48,944 nt of DNA from Candidatus Nomurabacteria bacterium (GCA_943356415.1 CALREW010000004.1:1-48944), one strand, 5' to 3'. Shown: positions 27,601-38,016, numbered from the stretch's first letter. Notes: a model not told the origin generated them from the letters alone. Numbers and translations: made by a program.

Positions 27601-28658
27601 AGGAAAACAAACACATCTCAATAAATATCGCGCCTGGAAGTATTATCACCGCCCTTCTATTTATTTTAGGGCTGGGGCTCCTTTTTTACTTGCGTGATCT
27701 GGTTCTCATTGTTCTTACTGCCATTGTTTTTGCTTCTGCCATTGAGCCGGGAGTCCACTTCTTCATGAAGCACAAGATTAACCGGCTCCTCTCAGTTCTC
27801 TTGGTGTATCTCCTCACGGTCTTTTTTATCGGGACGATAGGATTTATTTTCATCCCACCGGTTCTTGACGATGCGGCAACATTTCTCACGAACCTACCTA
27901 CAACGCTGCAAACCATAGAATTCTCAAGCGGCTTCTCGAGTGGCGTCCCAGGTGCCATCGTCAATGACTTCTCGCCAATGCAGTTTGCCAATGCAATACG
28001 TTCGTCGTTCGCGTCTTTTACGGGCGGTCTATTTTCGACGCTCTCAGCCTTTTTTGGAGGTATTATTAGCCTCGGTCTTATCATTGTTTTCTCTTTCTAC
28101 TTCGCAGTGCAAGAGACGGGCATTGATGACTTTTTGCGTCTCGTTGTGCCGGTGAGACACCAAGACTACGCGCTCTCCCTCTGGAAGCGTTCTCAAGAAA
28201 AAATAGGGAAGTGGATGCAGGGACAGCTTCTTTTGGCAGTGCTTGTTGGAGTGCTTCTCTACCTCGGCCTCGTTATCTTAGGTGTCCCGTATGCACTTCT
28301 CCTGGCGGTCCTTGCCGCACTCTTCGAACTTATTCCTGTCTTCGGACAGTTTTTGGCTGCCGTGCCTGCAATTGCAGTCTCGTTTGCTGACGGTGGAGCT
28401 ACCGCGGCGCTCCTTGTTGTGGGGCTCTACGTCATTGTTCAGCAATTTGAGAGTAATCTCATCTATCCTTTGGTGGTCAAAAAAGTAGTTGGCGTGCCGC
28501 CAATACTGGTTATCCTCGCGCTTCTTATCGGCGGGGCGCTTGCTGGGTTCCTGGGGATATTACTTTCTGTGCCAATTGCCGCGGCGCTTCAAGAGTTCAT
28601 AAACGACGTTCAAAAAAGCAAAGAGCGTGAGCTCGCCCGTTTAAGGAGCGATGAGTAA
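27597..28658 (+). CDS. AI-2E family transporter
   Basis: Polytopic; FELIPVFGQFLAAVPAIAVSF and LIYPLVVKKVVGVPPILVILALLIGGALAGFLGILLSVPIAAAL. Confidence 0.92.
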   Translation: MKENKHISINIAPGSIITALLFILGLGLLFYLRDLVLIVLTAIVFASAIEPGVHFFMKHKINRLLSVLLVYLLTVFFIGTIGFIFIPPVLDDAATFLTNLPTTLQTIEFSSGFSSGVPGAIVNDFSPMQFANAIRSSFASFTGGLFSTLSAFFGGIISLGLIIVFSFYFAVQETGIDDFLRLVVPVRHQDYALSLWKRSQEKIGKWMQGQLLLAVLVGVLLYLGLVILGVPYALLLAVLAALFELIPVFGQFLAAVPAIAVSFADGGATAALLVVGLYVIVQQFESNLIYPLVVKKVVGVPPILVILALLIGGALAGFLGILLSVPIAAALQEFINDVQKSKERELARLRSDE

Positions 28659-30081
28659 GTTCTATCTCACAACGACCCTGCCGTATGTAAACTCGGATCC
28701 GCATATCGGGTTCGCTCTCGAACTTGTAAGTGCTGACGCTGTTGCACGCTTTCGTCGACTTATGGGCGATGAGGTCTTTTTCTCGACGGGTACCGATGAA
28801 CATGGACAGAAGATCTTGGAGACGGCCGAGCGTGCCGGCGAGGAGGTGCAGGCATACGTCGACCGCTACGCCGCAGAGTTCAAAAAGTTGCAGAAAGCGC
28901 TTGATGTAAGCAACGATAGATTTATACGCACTACCGACCCGCAGCACATGGCAGCTGCGCAGGAGATGTGGCGCCGGTGCGAAAAGGCAGGGGATATATA
29001 CAAGAAGTCTTACAAAGGCCTCTATTGTGTGGGGTGTGAGATGTTTAAGTCAGAAAAGGATGTAAACGAAGCGGGACGCTGTACGCTACACCCAAATGCT
29101 GAGTTGGTAACGCTCGAAGAAGAAAATTATTTCTTCCGTCTCAGTGCGTACCAAGATCGGCTTATTGAATACCTCTCTCGCGAGAACTCGATATTGCCCG
29201 CATGGCGCCGTGAAGAAGCACTCAATTTTGTGAAAGGAGGACTTGAAGATTTCAGCATTTCTCGCGAAAAAGCGCGTCTCTCGTGGGGTATCCCGGTGCC
29301 AGGAGATGAGACTCAGGTTATGTATGTGTGGTTTGACGCCCTCACCAACTACATATCAACGCTCGGTTGGCCTGAGGACGGTGAAAGTAATTTTAAGAAT
29401 TTCTGGGCAGAGGGTGAGGTGGTGCAGATGGCAGGCAAAGATCAAGTACGTTTCCAATCTCTGATGTGGCAGGCAATGCTTATGTCTGCGCAGGTGAAGA
29501 ATACGGATACGGTGGTCTACCACGGCTTCATTACTTCGGGAGGACAGAAAATGAGCAAGAGTTTGGGTAATGTCATCAACCCACTCGATTTGGTGAATGA
29601 GTATGGAACGGATGCAGTTCGGTATTTCTTACTCCGCCACGTACACCCGTTTGAGGATAGTGACGTGACAGCGGAACGCATTAAAGAGTCATACAACGCA
29701 CACCTCGCCAACGGTCTCGGTAATGTCGTCTCTCGTGTTATGACCATGGCACAAACTCATCTTGATGAACCGGTCATGCTGGAAACGAATACCATCCCCG
29801 AGGACTTTAAGCAGGCGATGAAGGAATTCCGCGTTAATGATGCGTGTGATGTTGTCTGGCAGTGGGTAGCACGGCTCGATCAGCGGATTGCTGAAGAGAA
29901 GCCTTTTGCGCTTGTAAAGGAAGATCCGCAGAAGGCTAAGGCACTTATTTCTGAACTTGCGCGTGAGGTTTACACCATTGGGCGCATGCTCAACCCGTTA
30001 ATGCCGAAAACGAGTGCGGCAATTAAAGAAGCGGTCAAAGCAAACAAAAAGCCGGAGAATCTGTTTCCTCGCAAAGAGTAG
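28651..30081 (+). CDS. metG: Methionyl-tRNA synthetase
   Basis: TTTLPYVNSDPHIGFALELVSADAVARF, GTDEHGQKI, GQKMSKSLGNVI. Confidence 0.96.
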   Translation: MSKFYLTTTLPYVNSDPHIGFALELVSADAVARFRRLMGDEVFFSTGTDEHGQKILETAERAGEEVQAYVDRYAAEFKKLQKALDVSNDRFIRTTDPQHMAAAQEMWRRCEKAGDIYKKSYKGLYCVGCEMFKSEKDVNEAGRCTLHPNAELVTLEEENYFFRLSAYQDRLIEYLSRENSILPAWRREEALNFVKGGLEDFSISREKARLSWGIPVPGDETQVMYVWFDALTNYISTLGWPEDGESNFKNFWAEGEVVQMAGKDQVRFQSLMWQAMLMSAQVKNTDTVVYHGFITSGGQKMSKSLGNVINPLDLVNEYGTDAVRYFLLRHVHPFEDSDVTAERIKESYNAHLANGLGNVVSRVMTMAQTHLDEPVMLETNTIPEDFKQAMKEFRVNDACDVVWQWVARLDQRIAEEKPFALVKEDPQKAKALISELAREVYTIGRMLNPLMPKTSAAIKEAVKANKKPENLFPRKE

Positions 30082-30082
30082 T

Positions 30083-30883
30083 ATGGTTGTTCGCTACTTC
30101 GACGCGCATAGCCACGTTCATTTTTCGCAATTCACTGACGATATTAGTGAGGTGCTCACGCGCATGCGTGAAGCAGGCGTCTCGACAATCACGGTGGGAT
30201 GCGACCACGTTACTTCACACGCTGCACGGGATTTTGCGCACGCATACGGCCTTTATGCAACGGCGGGACTTCATCCATCGGATAATCGCGCTGAACCGCT
30301 TGATGAAGAGGGGATACGAGAGCTTTTGAAAGACGAACGCGTTGTTGCGGTGGGGGAATGTGGACTGGATTACTCTAGACTTGGAGAGAATCCAGATGAA
30401 GAGAAAGAAAGACAGAAAGATGTTTTTCGTCGGCAAGTAGCCTTGGCGGTTGAAGCTGACAAGCCTGTGATGATCCACTGCCGTGCATCAGGAAAGGACG
30501 CTGAACAGAACACTGACGCGCACGAAGACTGTCTCGCGATACTAAAAGAGTTTCCTGGCGTCCGGCCAATTCTCCACTTCTTCACTGGCTCGCCAGAAAT
30601 CGCTGCCAAATATTCAGCGCTCGACGCCTACTTCTCATTCTCTGGTGTTGTGACCTTTGCCCCGATGTATAACGCCACAATCTTGGCGGTGCCCATTAAT
30701 CGCATACTTACCGAGACCGATGCGCCGTATGCGTCACCTGCGCCCTATCGCGGGAAGCGCAACGAACCTGCCTATATTGTCGAAACTCTCAACTACATAG
30801 CCGATACCCGAGGTCTGCCTGAGGAGGAAATGAGGGAGCGGGTACTTAAAAATGTCCAAGAAGCGTTTGGCATTTCTCTATAA
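30083..30883 (+). CDS. tatD: TatD family hydrolase
   Basis: DAHSHVHF, GLHPSD, GECGLDYSR, MIHCRAS, TETDAPY. Confidence 0.93.
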   Translation: MVVRYFDAHSHVHFSQFTDDISEVLTRMREAGVSTITVGCDHVTSHAARDFAHAYGLYATAGLHPSDNRAEPLDEEGIRELLKDERVVAVGECGLDYSRLGENPDEEKERQKDVFRRQVALAVEADKPVMIHCRASGKDAEQNTDAHEDCLAILKEFPGVRPILHFFTGSPEIAAKYSALDAYFSFSGVVTFAPMYNATILAVPINRILTETDAPYASPAPYRGKRNEPAYIVETLNYIADTRGLPEEEMRERVLKNVQEAFGISL

Positions 30884-30928
30884 GGTACGGTTGTAAGCCT
30901 GCGTCTGGCCTGGTATAGTGCGGCGCGT

Positions 30929-31459
30929 ATGAGTAATACAGAAGTCCAGGAGGCAAGCGACCTTCGAGTGTACGAGGTGGGATTCCACCTTCTCCCGAAG
31001 ATCGCCGAGGCAGAAATGCCTGCCGAGGTAGAGAAGATCAAAGCGATTCTCTCAACCCACGGTGCTTCGGTCATCGCAGAGGAAACTCCGCGGATGACCC
31101 AGCTGTCCTACCCGATGTCCCGCGCAGAGGCGGGAAAGAGGGATCGCTATAACCAAGCGTGGTTCGGCTGGGTCAAGTTCGAACTAGATCCGACACAGGT
31201 AAAATCTGTGGAGGAGGAGATCAGCCGAATGGTCACGATCTTGAGAATGATTATTATTTCGACGGTTCGAGAATCGACCCGTAGCAGCAAGTTGTTTGTC
31301 TCCGAGCGCCCTATGGGTGAGGCGATAAAGAAGCCTGAGATGCATAAGGGAGAGGGTAAAAAGCTTTCTGACGCTGAGATAGACACTGCGGTAGATGAGT
31401 TGGTTGCCGGCACAGAAGAGCCTGCCGCCGCTGTGGCCGAGACTGAGGTAGCAGCCTAA
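30929..31459 (+). CDS. rpsF: 30S ribosomal protein S6
   Basis: YEVGFHLLPKIAEAEM...; followed by ssb and rpsR. Confidence 0.9.
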   Translation: MSNTEVQEASDLRVYEVGFHLLPKIAEAEMPAEVEKIKAILSTHGASVIAEETPRMTQLSYPMSRAEAGKRDRYNQAWFGWVKFELDPTQVKSVEEEISRMVTILRMIIISTVRESTRSSKLFVSERPMGEAIKKPEMHKGEGKKLSDAEIDTAVDELVAGTEEPAAAVAETEVAA

Positions 31460-31473
31460 GCTATACTTATCGC

Positions 31474-31923
31474 ATGAATCTCAACAAGGTATTCCTGTTC
31501 GGAAACCTTACACGCGACCCGGAGCTTAAATCGCTTCCGTCGGGCATCCAAGTTGCAAGCTTCGCACTTGCAACCAACCGCCGCACAAAGCGCGACGGGC
31601 GCTGGGAAGACCAAGCAGAGTTCCATAACATCGTTACCTTCGGAAAGACGGCGGAACTTGTCTCGCAATATCTCAAGAAGGGGAGCTCGCTTCTTGTTGA
31701 AGGTCGCATCCAGACTCGCTCATGGGAGAAGGATGGCCACAAGAATTACCGTACTGAAATAATTGCTGAGCGTGTCCAGTTTGGACCTCGCCGCGACGGT
31801 GGGGGAGGTGGAGCGCCTCGTGACACTGAAAGTGCCGCTTCATCTACAACGAGCAAGCCTGCCAAAGAAGACTCGATCGAATATCCTGACGAAGACATTA
31901 ATCCTGAAGATATACCGTTCTAA
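31474..31923 (+). CDS. ssb: Single-stranded DNA-binding protein
   Basis: MNLNKVFLFGNLTRDPELKSLPSG...; acidic tail ending DIPF. Confidence 0.97.
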   Translation: MNLNKVFLFGNLTRDPELKSLPSGIQVASFALATNRRTKRDGRWEDQAEFHNIVTFGKTAELVSQYLKKGSSLLVEGRIQTRSWEKDGHKNYRTEIIAERVQFGPRRDGGGGGAPRDTESAASSTTSKPAKEDSIEYPDEDINPEDIPF

Positions 31924-31932
31924 CTAACCACC

Positions 31933-32133
31933 ATGCAAGCTGATTTTTTCTCCAACCACAATATTAAGCACATCGACTACAAGGACACTGAAGTCCTGAA
32001 GCGATTCCTCACCCCGCACGGCCGTCTTATGGCACGTAAGCGCACGAACCTCACAGCCGCGCATCAGCGTGCGTTGGCGACTGCTGTGAAGCGAGCGCGT
32101 TATATGGGGCTGTTGCCTTATTTAGTTCGATAA
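31933..32133 (+). CDS. rpsR: 30S ribosomal protein S18
   Basis: HIDYKDTEVLKRFLTPHGRLMARKRTNLTAAHQRALATAVKRARYMGLLPY. Confidence 0.97.
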   Translation: MQADFFSNHNIKHIDYKDTEVLKRFLTPHGRLMARKRTNLTAAHQRALATAVKRARYMGLLPYLVR

Positions 32134-32163
32134 ACAAAACCGCCCCTAGGGGCGGTTTTGTTT
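32132..32163. terminator. Bidirectional terminator, perfect 32-bp palindrome
   Basis: AAACAAAACCGCCCCTAGGGGCGGTTTTGTTT. Confidence 0.9.
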
Positions 32164-32617
32164 AATTGGCACTGGCAGCAATATTCAGGAACTGAGTTAG
32201 GAGATGAGATTTTACTTTCGGTAAGGCACTCCGGTTGAACCACGCAGCCTCTTCTATTTCTAGACTGCTAGGGTGGATGTCTGAAGAAGTAGCGTTCGCG
32301 CTAAATACCCAGACCGTGTTTCTCTTGTACTCGCCGTCTCAATAGATGCTCCCGTGTTTCTTGAGGTTGATGATCTCTATACCCATCTCTTCTCGCACCT
32401 CGCGGATTATTGCTTCTTCAAGCGATTCTCCGCGTTTTACATCACCACCAGGTAGAGTCCACAGTTTTTTGCCATACGAAGTTTTAATGAGAGCAACTTT
32501 CTCTGCATTTCGGACGACACACTTCACGCCGACGGACTTCGGACGAAAAACAAACCAATAGATGAGGATGAACGGAGAGTAGAAAAAGAAAAGGAGCTTA
32601 AATAAACCCTTCTTCAT
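32162..32617 (-). pseudogene. Nudix hydrolase interrupted by one in-frame TGA (32339-32341)
   Basis: Nudix box GGDVKRGESLEEAIIREVREEMGIEI before the stop; same frame continues DGEYKRNTVWVFSANATSSDIHPSSLEIEEAAWFNRSALPKVKSHLLTQFLNIAASAN to TAA. Confidence 0.75.
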
Positions 32618-33193
32618 TTACGCTTTATCGACGCGTTCGACGTAGGAGCCCATCTCAGTGTTGATGCGCAGCACATCACCCTCGTTTATGAACATGGGGA
32701 CCATGAGCGTTGCACCTGTCTCAAGGGTGATCTGCTTGGTACCACCTTGTACGGTATTTCCCTTCACTGCAGGGGCGGCCTCCGTAACTTTAAGTTCAAC
32801 TTTTATTGGAACCTTTACACCGATGATATTTTCATCGAACACAAGTGCTTCAAGTTCATCGTTCGCTTTCACAAAACGCATTGGCTCACCGAGCATAGCC
32901 TCATCGAGTTTGAATCGCGCCGCTGGATTGTTAGTCTCACAAAACCAGTATTCGCCGCGGTTTTTGTAGAGGAATTTCACTGACTTTGTAGAGAGATCAG
33001 CTTCTTCAACTTTTTCCGATACGTGGAATGCCTGTTCAGTTACTTTGCCGGTTATGAGATGGCGCAGCTTCGTCTGATTAACGGGCTTGCGCTGTTGTTT
33101 GCGAAAGACGTGACTGTCGAGCACTTCGTACGGCTCGCCATTGAGGAGGATGACTTTCCGGAGTGTTATTTCGTTGTATTCAAGCATTGCCAT
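32618..33193 (-). CDS. efp: Elongation factor P (non-canonical loop)
   Basis: VNQTKLRHLITGKV, GLRVNTE-like C-terminus (DVLRINTEMGSYVERV). Confidence 0.92.
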   Translation of the reverse strand: MAMLEYNEITLRKVILLNGEPYEVLDSHVFRKQQRKPVNQTKLRHLITGKVTEQAFHVSEKVEEADLSTKSVKFLYKNRGEYWFCETNNPAARFKLDEAMLGEPMRFVKANDELEALVFDENIIGVKVPIKVELKVTEAAPAVKGNTVQGGTKQITLETGATLMVPMFINEGDVLRINTEMGSYVERVDKA

Positions 33194-33338
33194 ATAGAGA
33201 AAGGGTGTCGGGTATCGCTAGGGTATAGCAGAACAAAACAAAAAGGCGAGAACGCCTTGATACAGGCCATTCTACTTATTTGACGTGTTCTGTCTAGAAA
33301 CCACTGCGCAGTCTGACTCGTTGTATAAGGTGTACCTC

Positions 33339-33950
33339 ATGAGTATAGTCAGGACAATGGAGTACTTAGGAAGCGATGAGACTACGACACCAGAGCGCTC
33401 TGATGAGGAGCTTTTGGCACTCTCGCTAACGCAGCCAGCGGTTTTCGCTGAGCTTGTTGTACGTTACGAGGCCGCATTCTTGCGCAAAGCTGAGCGCATA
33501 TTAGGGGAGCGCGAGGCAGCGGAGGACGTTGTCCAAGAAGCATTCACCAAAATATATCTCTACGCCAATCGCTTCAAAAAACAAGAAGGGGCATCTTTCT
33601 CGTCGTGGGCGTATCGCATTGTTATTAATACGGCACTAACGAGTTACCAAAAGCGGAAGCGACATCGTGGCGCAACGATGGAACTTGATCCAGATGTCTA
33701 CGAAATGTTGCCTGACACCACTGACGAAGCAGGGCAGCGAGAACTGCGAGACGAGATAGCATCTGTCCTGGTTCGTATGCCGGAGCCACTTGCACGAGCG
33801 CTCACAACTTATTTCATCGAGGATAAACCACACAGTGATGCGGCAGAAGGAATAGGACTCTCTCAAGGGGCAGTCAAAACGCGTGTTCACCGAGCAAAGA
33901 AGGAGTTTAAGCGTGTCTACGAGAGCCTGCACCCCGATTCACAAGCCTGA
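33339..33950 (+). CDS. ECF-type RNA polymerase sigma factor
   Basis: Region 2 AEDVVQEAFTKIYLYANRFK...FSSWAYRIVINTALTSYQKRKR; region 4 IGLSQGAVKTRVHRAKKEF. Confidence 0.92.
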   Translation: MSIVRTMEYLGSDETTTPERSDEELLALSLTQPAVFAELVVRYEAAFLRKAERILGEREAAEDVVQEAFTKIYLYANRFKKQEGASFSSWAYRIVINTALTSYQKRKRHRGATMELDPDVYEMLPDTTDEAGQRELRDEIASVLVRMPEPLARALTTYFIEDKPHSDAAEGIGLSQGAVKTRVHRAKKEFKRVYESLHPDSQA

Positions 33951-33985
33951 AACTTTATCAGTACCAACTAAAGTACTATTGATAT

Positions 33986-34288
33986 ATGAGTCGTATACAG
34001 CAGCAAGTTATGGCATCCGTGCTTGTTATCTACTTTGCCCGCAAGGCAGTTCGACCGCGCGCTCTTAAACTGTACGCACTTATTGCCGCAGGAGTTTCTA
34101 TTGGAGCGTTGGTGTCAGTGCCGCACGTACTCGCGAATCTGATGGCTGTGGGGTTGAGCGGTTTGGGCGCGTTTGTATATGCGGCCGTCGTAAACACGAC
34201 ACCTACGGTACAAATATCGACTATTATTGCCGTCGTTGTAGCAGGATTACTCGTCCGCGACGTCTCCACCGCCCGAGCCCTTTCCTGA
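33986..34288 (+). CDS. Small membrane protein
   Basis: 100-aa ORF with three hydrophobic stretches; 3' end overlaps recA. Confidence 0.45.
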   Translation: MSRIQQQVMASVLVIYFARKAVRPRALKLYALIAAGVSIGALVSVPHVLANLMAVGLSGLGAFVYAAVVNTTPTVQISTIIAVVVAGLLVRDVSTARALS

Positions 34289-35317
34289 GGCTACGGCTCC
34301 CTCAGCAAGCGCCTTACGAATGGCTTTCAATATCTCTCCGCTTGTCTTTTTGTTCTCTCGTAAGTACGTTCGAGTCGCATCATAGCCACGACCAAGTTTT
34401 TCCTCACCGAAAGAATAGGAAGCTCCTGCTTTGTTAACGATGCCAAACTTCTCGCCGAGTGCGAGGAGCTCGCCTTCGCGGCTGATGCCTTCGTTGTACA
34501 TAAGGTCAAACTCAGTCGCTCGAAACGGGGCTGCAACTTTGTTTTTTACGACCTTAACGCGCACGCGCCCACCCATAACTTCGTCGCCTTTCTTTATCTG
34601 CGCAATACGGCGTATATCGAGACGCACTGACGTGTAGAACTTGAGTGCTTTGCCGCCTGGCGTTGTTTCTGGGTTGCCGAACATGACTCCAATCTGCATG
34701 CGTATCTGGTTGATGAAGATAACGATCGTCTTTGAGCGCGCGACGATGGCGGTCAACTTGCGAAGCGCTTGCGACATAAGGCGTGCTTGTTTTCCAACGT
34801 GCGACTGACCCATGTCACCTTCAATCTCGTCGCGCGGCGTGAGTGCAGCAACGGAGTCGATAACGATGACGTCGATTTTTCCTGAACGCACGAGGCTTTC
34901 AACAATCTCAAGCGCTTGCTCCCCGGTGTCTGGTTGTGAGAGTAGAAGTTCACTCGTCTTTACGCCAATGCGTTTTGCATATTCCGGATCAAGCGCGTGT
35001 TCGGCATCAATGAATGCGCAGATACCGCCCGCTTTTTGCGCTTCTGCAATAACGTGGAGAGTGAGCGTTGTCTTTCCTGAGGATTCCGGGCCGAAGACTT
35101 CAATGATGCGACCGCGAGGGAGTCCGCCGATACCGAGTGCCCAATCAAGGCCGATTGATCCTGAAGAAATAGCGCCGATATCAACTTTCGGCTGATCGCC
35201 GAGTTTCATGATGGCTTCGTCGCCGAATTTTGTTTTTATATCGCGGATGGCAGCATCAATGGACGTGCCTCCCATCGTTTTTTCTGGTTTCTCTACTTTT
35301 TTTCCAAATTTTGCCAT
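34247..35317 (-). CDS. recA: Recombinase RecA
   Basis: [60 protein letters not shown]. Confidence 0.99.
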   Translation of the reverse strand: MAKFGKKVEKPEKTMGGTSIDAAIRDIKTKFGDEAIMKLGDQPKVDIGAISSGSIGLDWALGIGGLPRGRIIEVFGPESSGKTTLTLHVIAEAQKAGGICAFIDAEHALDPEYAKRIGVKTSELLLSQPDTGEQALEIVESLVRSGKIDVIVIDSVAALTPRDEIEGDMGQSHVGKQARLMSQALRKLTAIVARSKTIVIFINQIRMQIGVMFGNPETTPGGKALKFYTSVRLDIRRIAQIKKGDEVMGGRVRVKVVKNKVAAPFRATEFDLMYNEGISREGELLALGEKFGIVNKAGASYSFGEEKLGRGYDATRTYLRENKKTSGEILKAIRKALAEGAVASGKGSGGGDVADE

Positions 35318-35325
35318 GGAGGTAG

Positions 35326-35670
35326 TTACTTAACGATAAAAGGAACGGACACCGTCCGCTCGCGCCCGAACCGGTCTGACGCCCGTACTTCAAGAACAGT
35401 ATACCCTTTGGGAGGGGTATAGACCCACGAAATACTGCCATTCTCGTCAACGTAGGCTTGGGCACCATTTATATAGAGGTAGGAGAGGTTTTCAGCGTGC
35501 CCAGAGACCCGCACTGAGGGGCCTTCTACTGTTTCGCCCTCTGCAGGGCGGTCTATGCGAACCACCGGCCCTTCAAGATATCGGCGCGCCTCAAAGATTC
35601 CGTAGGCCAAAAGGAGAACGAGCGCGCAGAGGATGACGAGGCGCTTTAGGCTTGGGCGGGAGTCGCTCAT
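35326..35670 (-). CDS. Membrane-anchored protein with one Ig-like/glucodextranase-like domain
   Basis: N-terminal [33 protein letters not shown]. Confidence 0.55.
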   Translation of the reverse strand: MSDSRPSLKRLVILCALVLLLAYGIFEARRYLEGPVVRIDRPAEGETVEGPSVRVSGHAENLSYLYINGAQAYVDENGSISWVYTPPKGYTVLEVRASDRFGRERTVSVPFIVK

Positions 35671-35678
35671 AAAACTCT

Positions 35679-37886
35679 TTAGGCGTCCTCAGTTGTTCGC
35701 CCAGTGCCGGAGCCAATAACTTCACGAGGCTTACTGCCATCTGCGGGGCCAATAATGCCGCGTTCTTCGAGCACATCCATAAGACGCGCTGCACGTGCGT
35801 ACCCAACACGCAGCTTACGCTGTATGTAAGAGGTCGACGCTTTGCCAGCCTCGATCACTACAGTGCGTGCCTGCTCGTAGAGTTCGTCATCGATGTCATC
35901 GTCATCATTGAGCGATCCTTCAAGCATGGGGCCCCCTGGACTGCTGTCATTTGAAACATTGGTTCCACCAGCAAGATCAACAGTCGGCAATTCTGCCGCG
36001 TTATTCTTTGCGATATAGTCGACTACTTTTTTTACTTCTGACTCAGTGATGTAGGCACTCTGAAGGCGCACCGGCTTTCCCATATCAGCAGAAAGGTACA
36101 ACATGTCGCCAGCACCAAGGAGTGTTTCCGCGCCACCTTGGTCGAGAATGGTGCGACTATCTATCTGGCTTGCGACTTGCAACGCAAGACGTGCTGGAAT
36201 ATTTGCTTTGATGAGACCGGTGATGACGTTTACCGACGGGCGTTGTGTTGAGAGGACCAAGTGAATACCGACGGCGCGGCTCATCTGTGCAAGGCGCACT
36301 ATCGCAGCTTCAAGCTCGCGTGGGTACGTCTGCATGATGTCTGCAAGTTCGTCGATAATGATGACGATATACGGCATGGCCTCCGGGAGCTGTTCATCTT
36401 CAGCTCGTCCGCCACTTTTGCGTAGTTTCTCAAGCGCGGGGCCAAGAATATTTTCATGATAGGAGCCAATGTCACGCACCGCCTCTGTTTCAAGGATGTC
36501 GTAGCGACGGTCCATTTCTTTGGCCGCCCAACGCAAGGCCATAATGGACTTCTTTGCATCGGTTATGACGGGGGAGAGAAGGTGAGGAATTTTATTATAG
36601 AGCGTTAGTTCCACTCGCTTTGGGTCGATCATTAGGAATCGCAAGGTTTGTGGACCGTTTCGATACAAGAGCGAATTGATGAGCGTATGGATAGTGACTG
36701 ATTTTCCTGAACCGGTGGCACCCGCAATAAGCAGGTGAGGCATTTTGGCTATGTTGCCAAAGTGAGACAGCCCTCCGATGTCTCGACCGAGAGCAACGAG
36801 GAGTGACTTGCTCGAATTCTGGAACTCGTCTGATGAGAAAAGTGAGGCAAGACCGACTGTCGTTTTTGCCGTGTTTGGAACTTCGATACCGACCAACGAT
36901 TTACCTGGAATGGGAGCTTCGATGCGGATGCCGCCTTTTGCTGCGAGCGCAAGCGCAAGGTTTTGCTGGAGTGCGACAATTTTACTGAGTCGAACACCTT
37001 CTGCTGGTTTTATCGCATAGCGCGTTACTGAAGGACCGATTGATATTTCATCGAGTTCAACAACGATGCCAAAGTTCTGCAAGGTGCGTTTGATAAGGTT
37101 TGCGTTTGCCTTGATATCGCCAACACCCGGCTTACCTTTATCTTTTTCAAGAAGAGAGAGGGGAGGGGCGTTGTACTCCTCGAGCGTTACGCGAGGTCGG
37201 GGAGCTTCAGGAACTTCAACTTCAGGAATGGGCAGGGGAGCAGTTTTTGCTGCAACGGCGGGAGTTCGCTCTGGCTGCTCATCGCCCTCTTCATCGGAGT
37301 CTGCGTTGAGGCCCGCTGCAGCTGCGTTCACGGCAGTATCAACATCGGAATCCACCTCCCCTTTCTTTTTTCCAAACGGCAACTCGGGCATTTTTGGAAG
37401 CGACACAAGGAAGCTTGGAACGCCGGCTTCAAAGGCGACAACGAACGAAACGAGCATCACCGCGGCCATAAGCAAGCCGCCGCCCCACACATCAAAAAGT
37501 GTCACGACCGGTTCTTCAATCAGACGCCCAAGAGCGCCCCCTTCAGCACTCACTAGCTGAACAAAGCCAAGTGCAGCGACAAAGAAAAGAATTCCGCAGA
37601 CACTCTTAAGGATTGGGAAAGGAGATTCACGGTCGCGCACTAAAACAAAAGCCAATAAAAAAGAGAGGAGGGGTAAAAGGAAATAACCCACCCCAAGGAG
37701 GTATGAGAGTCCACCAAAAATACGGGTACCGGCGACGCCCGCAGCGTCTACCGCAGAGAGTGCCAAGATTGCTCCAACGAGAAAAAGAGCGATTGCAAGG
37801 AGAGCGCGGCGCGTTTCGCTTGGGATACTTGAAAAGGGATTACCACCTCCACGAGTATCGTTTTTGCTTCCTTTTTTACGCGCCAT
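35679..37886 (-). CDS. ftsK: DNA translocase FtsK/SpoIIIE
   Basis: N-terminal TM segments; HLLIAGATGSGKSVTIHTLINSLLY; C-terminal gamma domain. Confidence 0.97.
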   Translation of the reverse strand: MARKKGSKNDTRGGGNPFSSIPSETRRALLAIALFLVGAILALSAVDAAGVAGTRIFGGLSYLLGVGYFLLPLLSFLLAFVLVRDRESPFPILKSVCGILFFVAALGFVQLVSAEGGALGRLIEEPVVTLFDVWGGGLLMAAVMLVSFVVAFEAGVPSFLVSLPKMPELPFGKKKGEVDSDVDTAVNAAAAGLNADSDEEGDEQPERTPAVAAKTAPLPIPEVEVPEAPRPRVTLEEYNAPPLSLLEKDKGKPGVGDIKANANLIKRTLQNFGIVVELDEISIGPSVTRYAIKPAEGVRLSKIVALQQNLALALAAKGGIRIEAPIPGKSLVGIEVPNTAKTTVGLASLFSSDEFQNSSKSLLVALGRDIGGLSHFGNIAKMPHLLIAGATGSGKSVTIHTLINSLLYRNGPQTLRFLMIDPKRVELTLYNKIPHLLSPVITDAKKSIMALRWAAKEMDRRYDILETEAVRDIGSYHENILGPALEKLRKSGGRAEDEQLPEAMPYIVIIIDELADIMQTYPRELEAAIVRLAQMSRAVGIHLVLSTQRPSVNVITGLIKANIPARLALQVASQIDSRTILDQGGAETLLGAGDMLYLSADMGKPVRLQSAYITESEVKKVVDYIAKNNAAELPTVDLAGGTNVSNDSSPGGPMLEGSLNDDDDIDDELYEQARTVVIEAGKASTSYIQRKLRVGYARAARLMDVLEERGIIGPADGSKPREVIGSGTGRTTEDA

Positions 37887-38016
37887 TGCGTTTGCATAAT
37901 ACCACTTTAGGAACGTTTTCCGGTGCTCGCTTGTCGTTTATAGCAAGTCATAAGAATTGAAAACCGCCTAAATGAACAGCGAAAACGCAGGGTCATCATT
38001 AGCCCACAGACTTGCA

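Noticed and set aside
32339-32341. Selenocysteine at the in-frame TGA of the Nudix gene
   Set aside because: No convincing SECIS-like stem immediately downstream and Nudix enzymes do not need Sec here; nonsense mutation or error is simpler.
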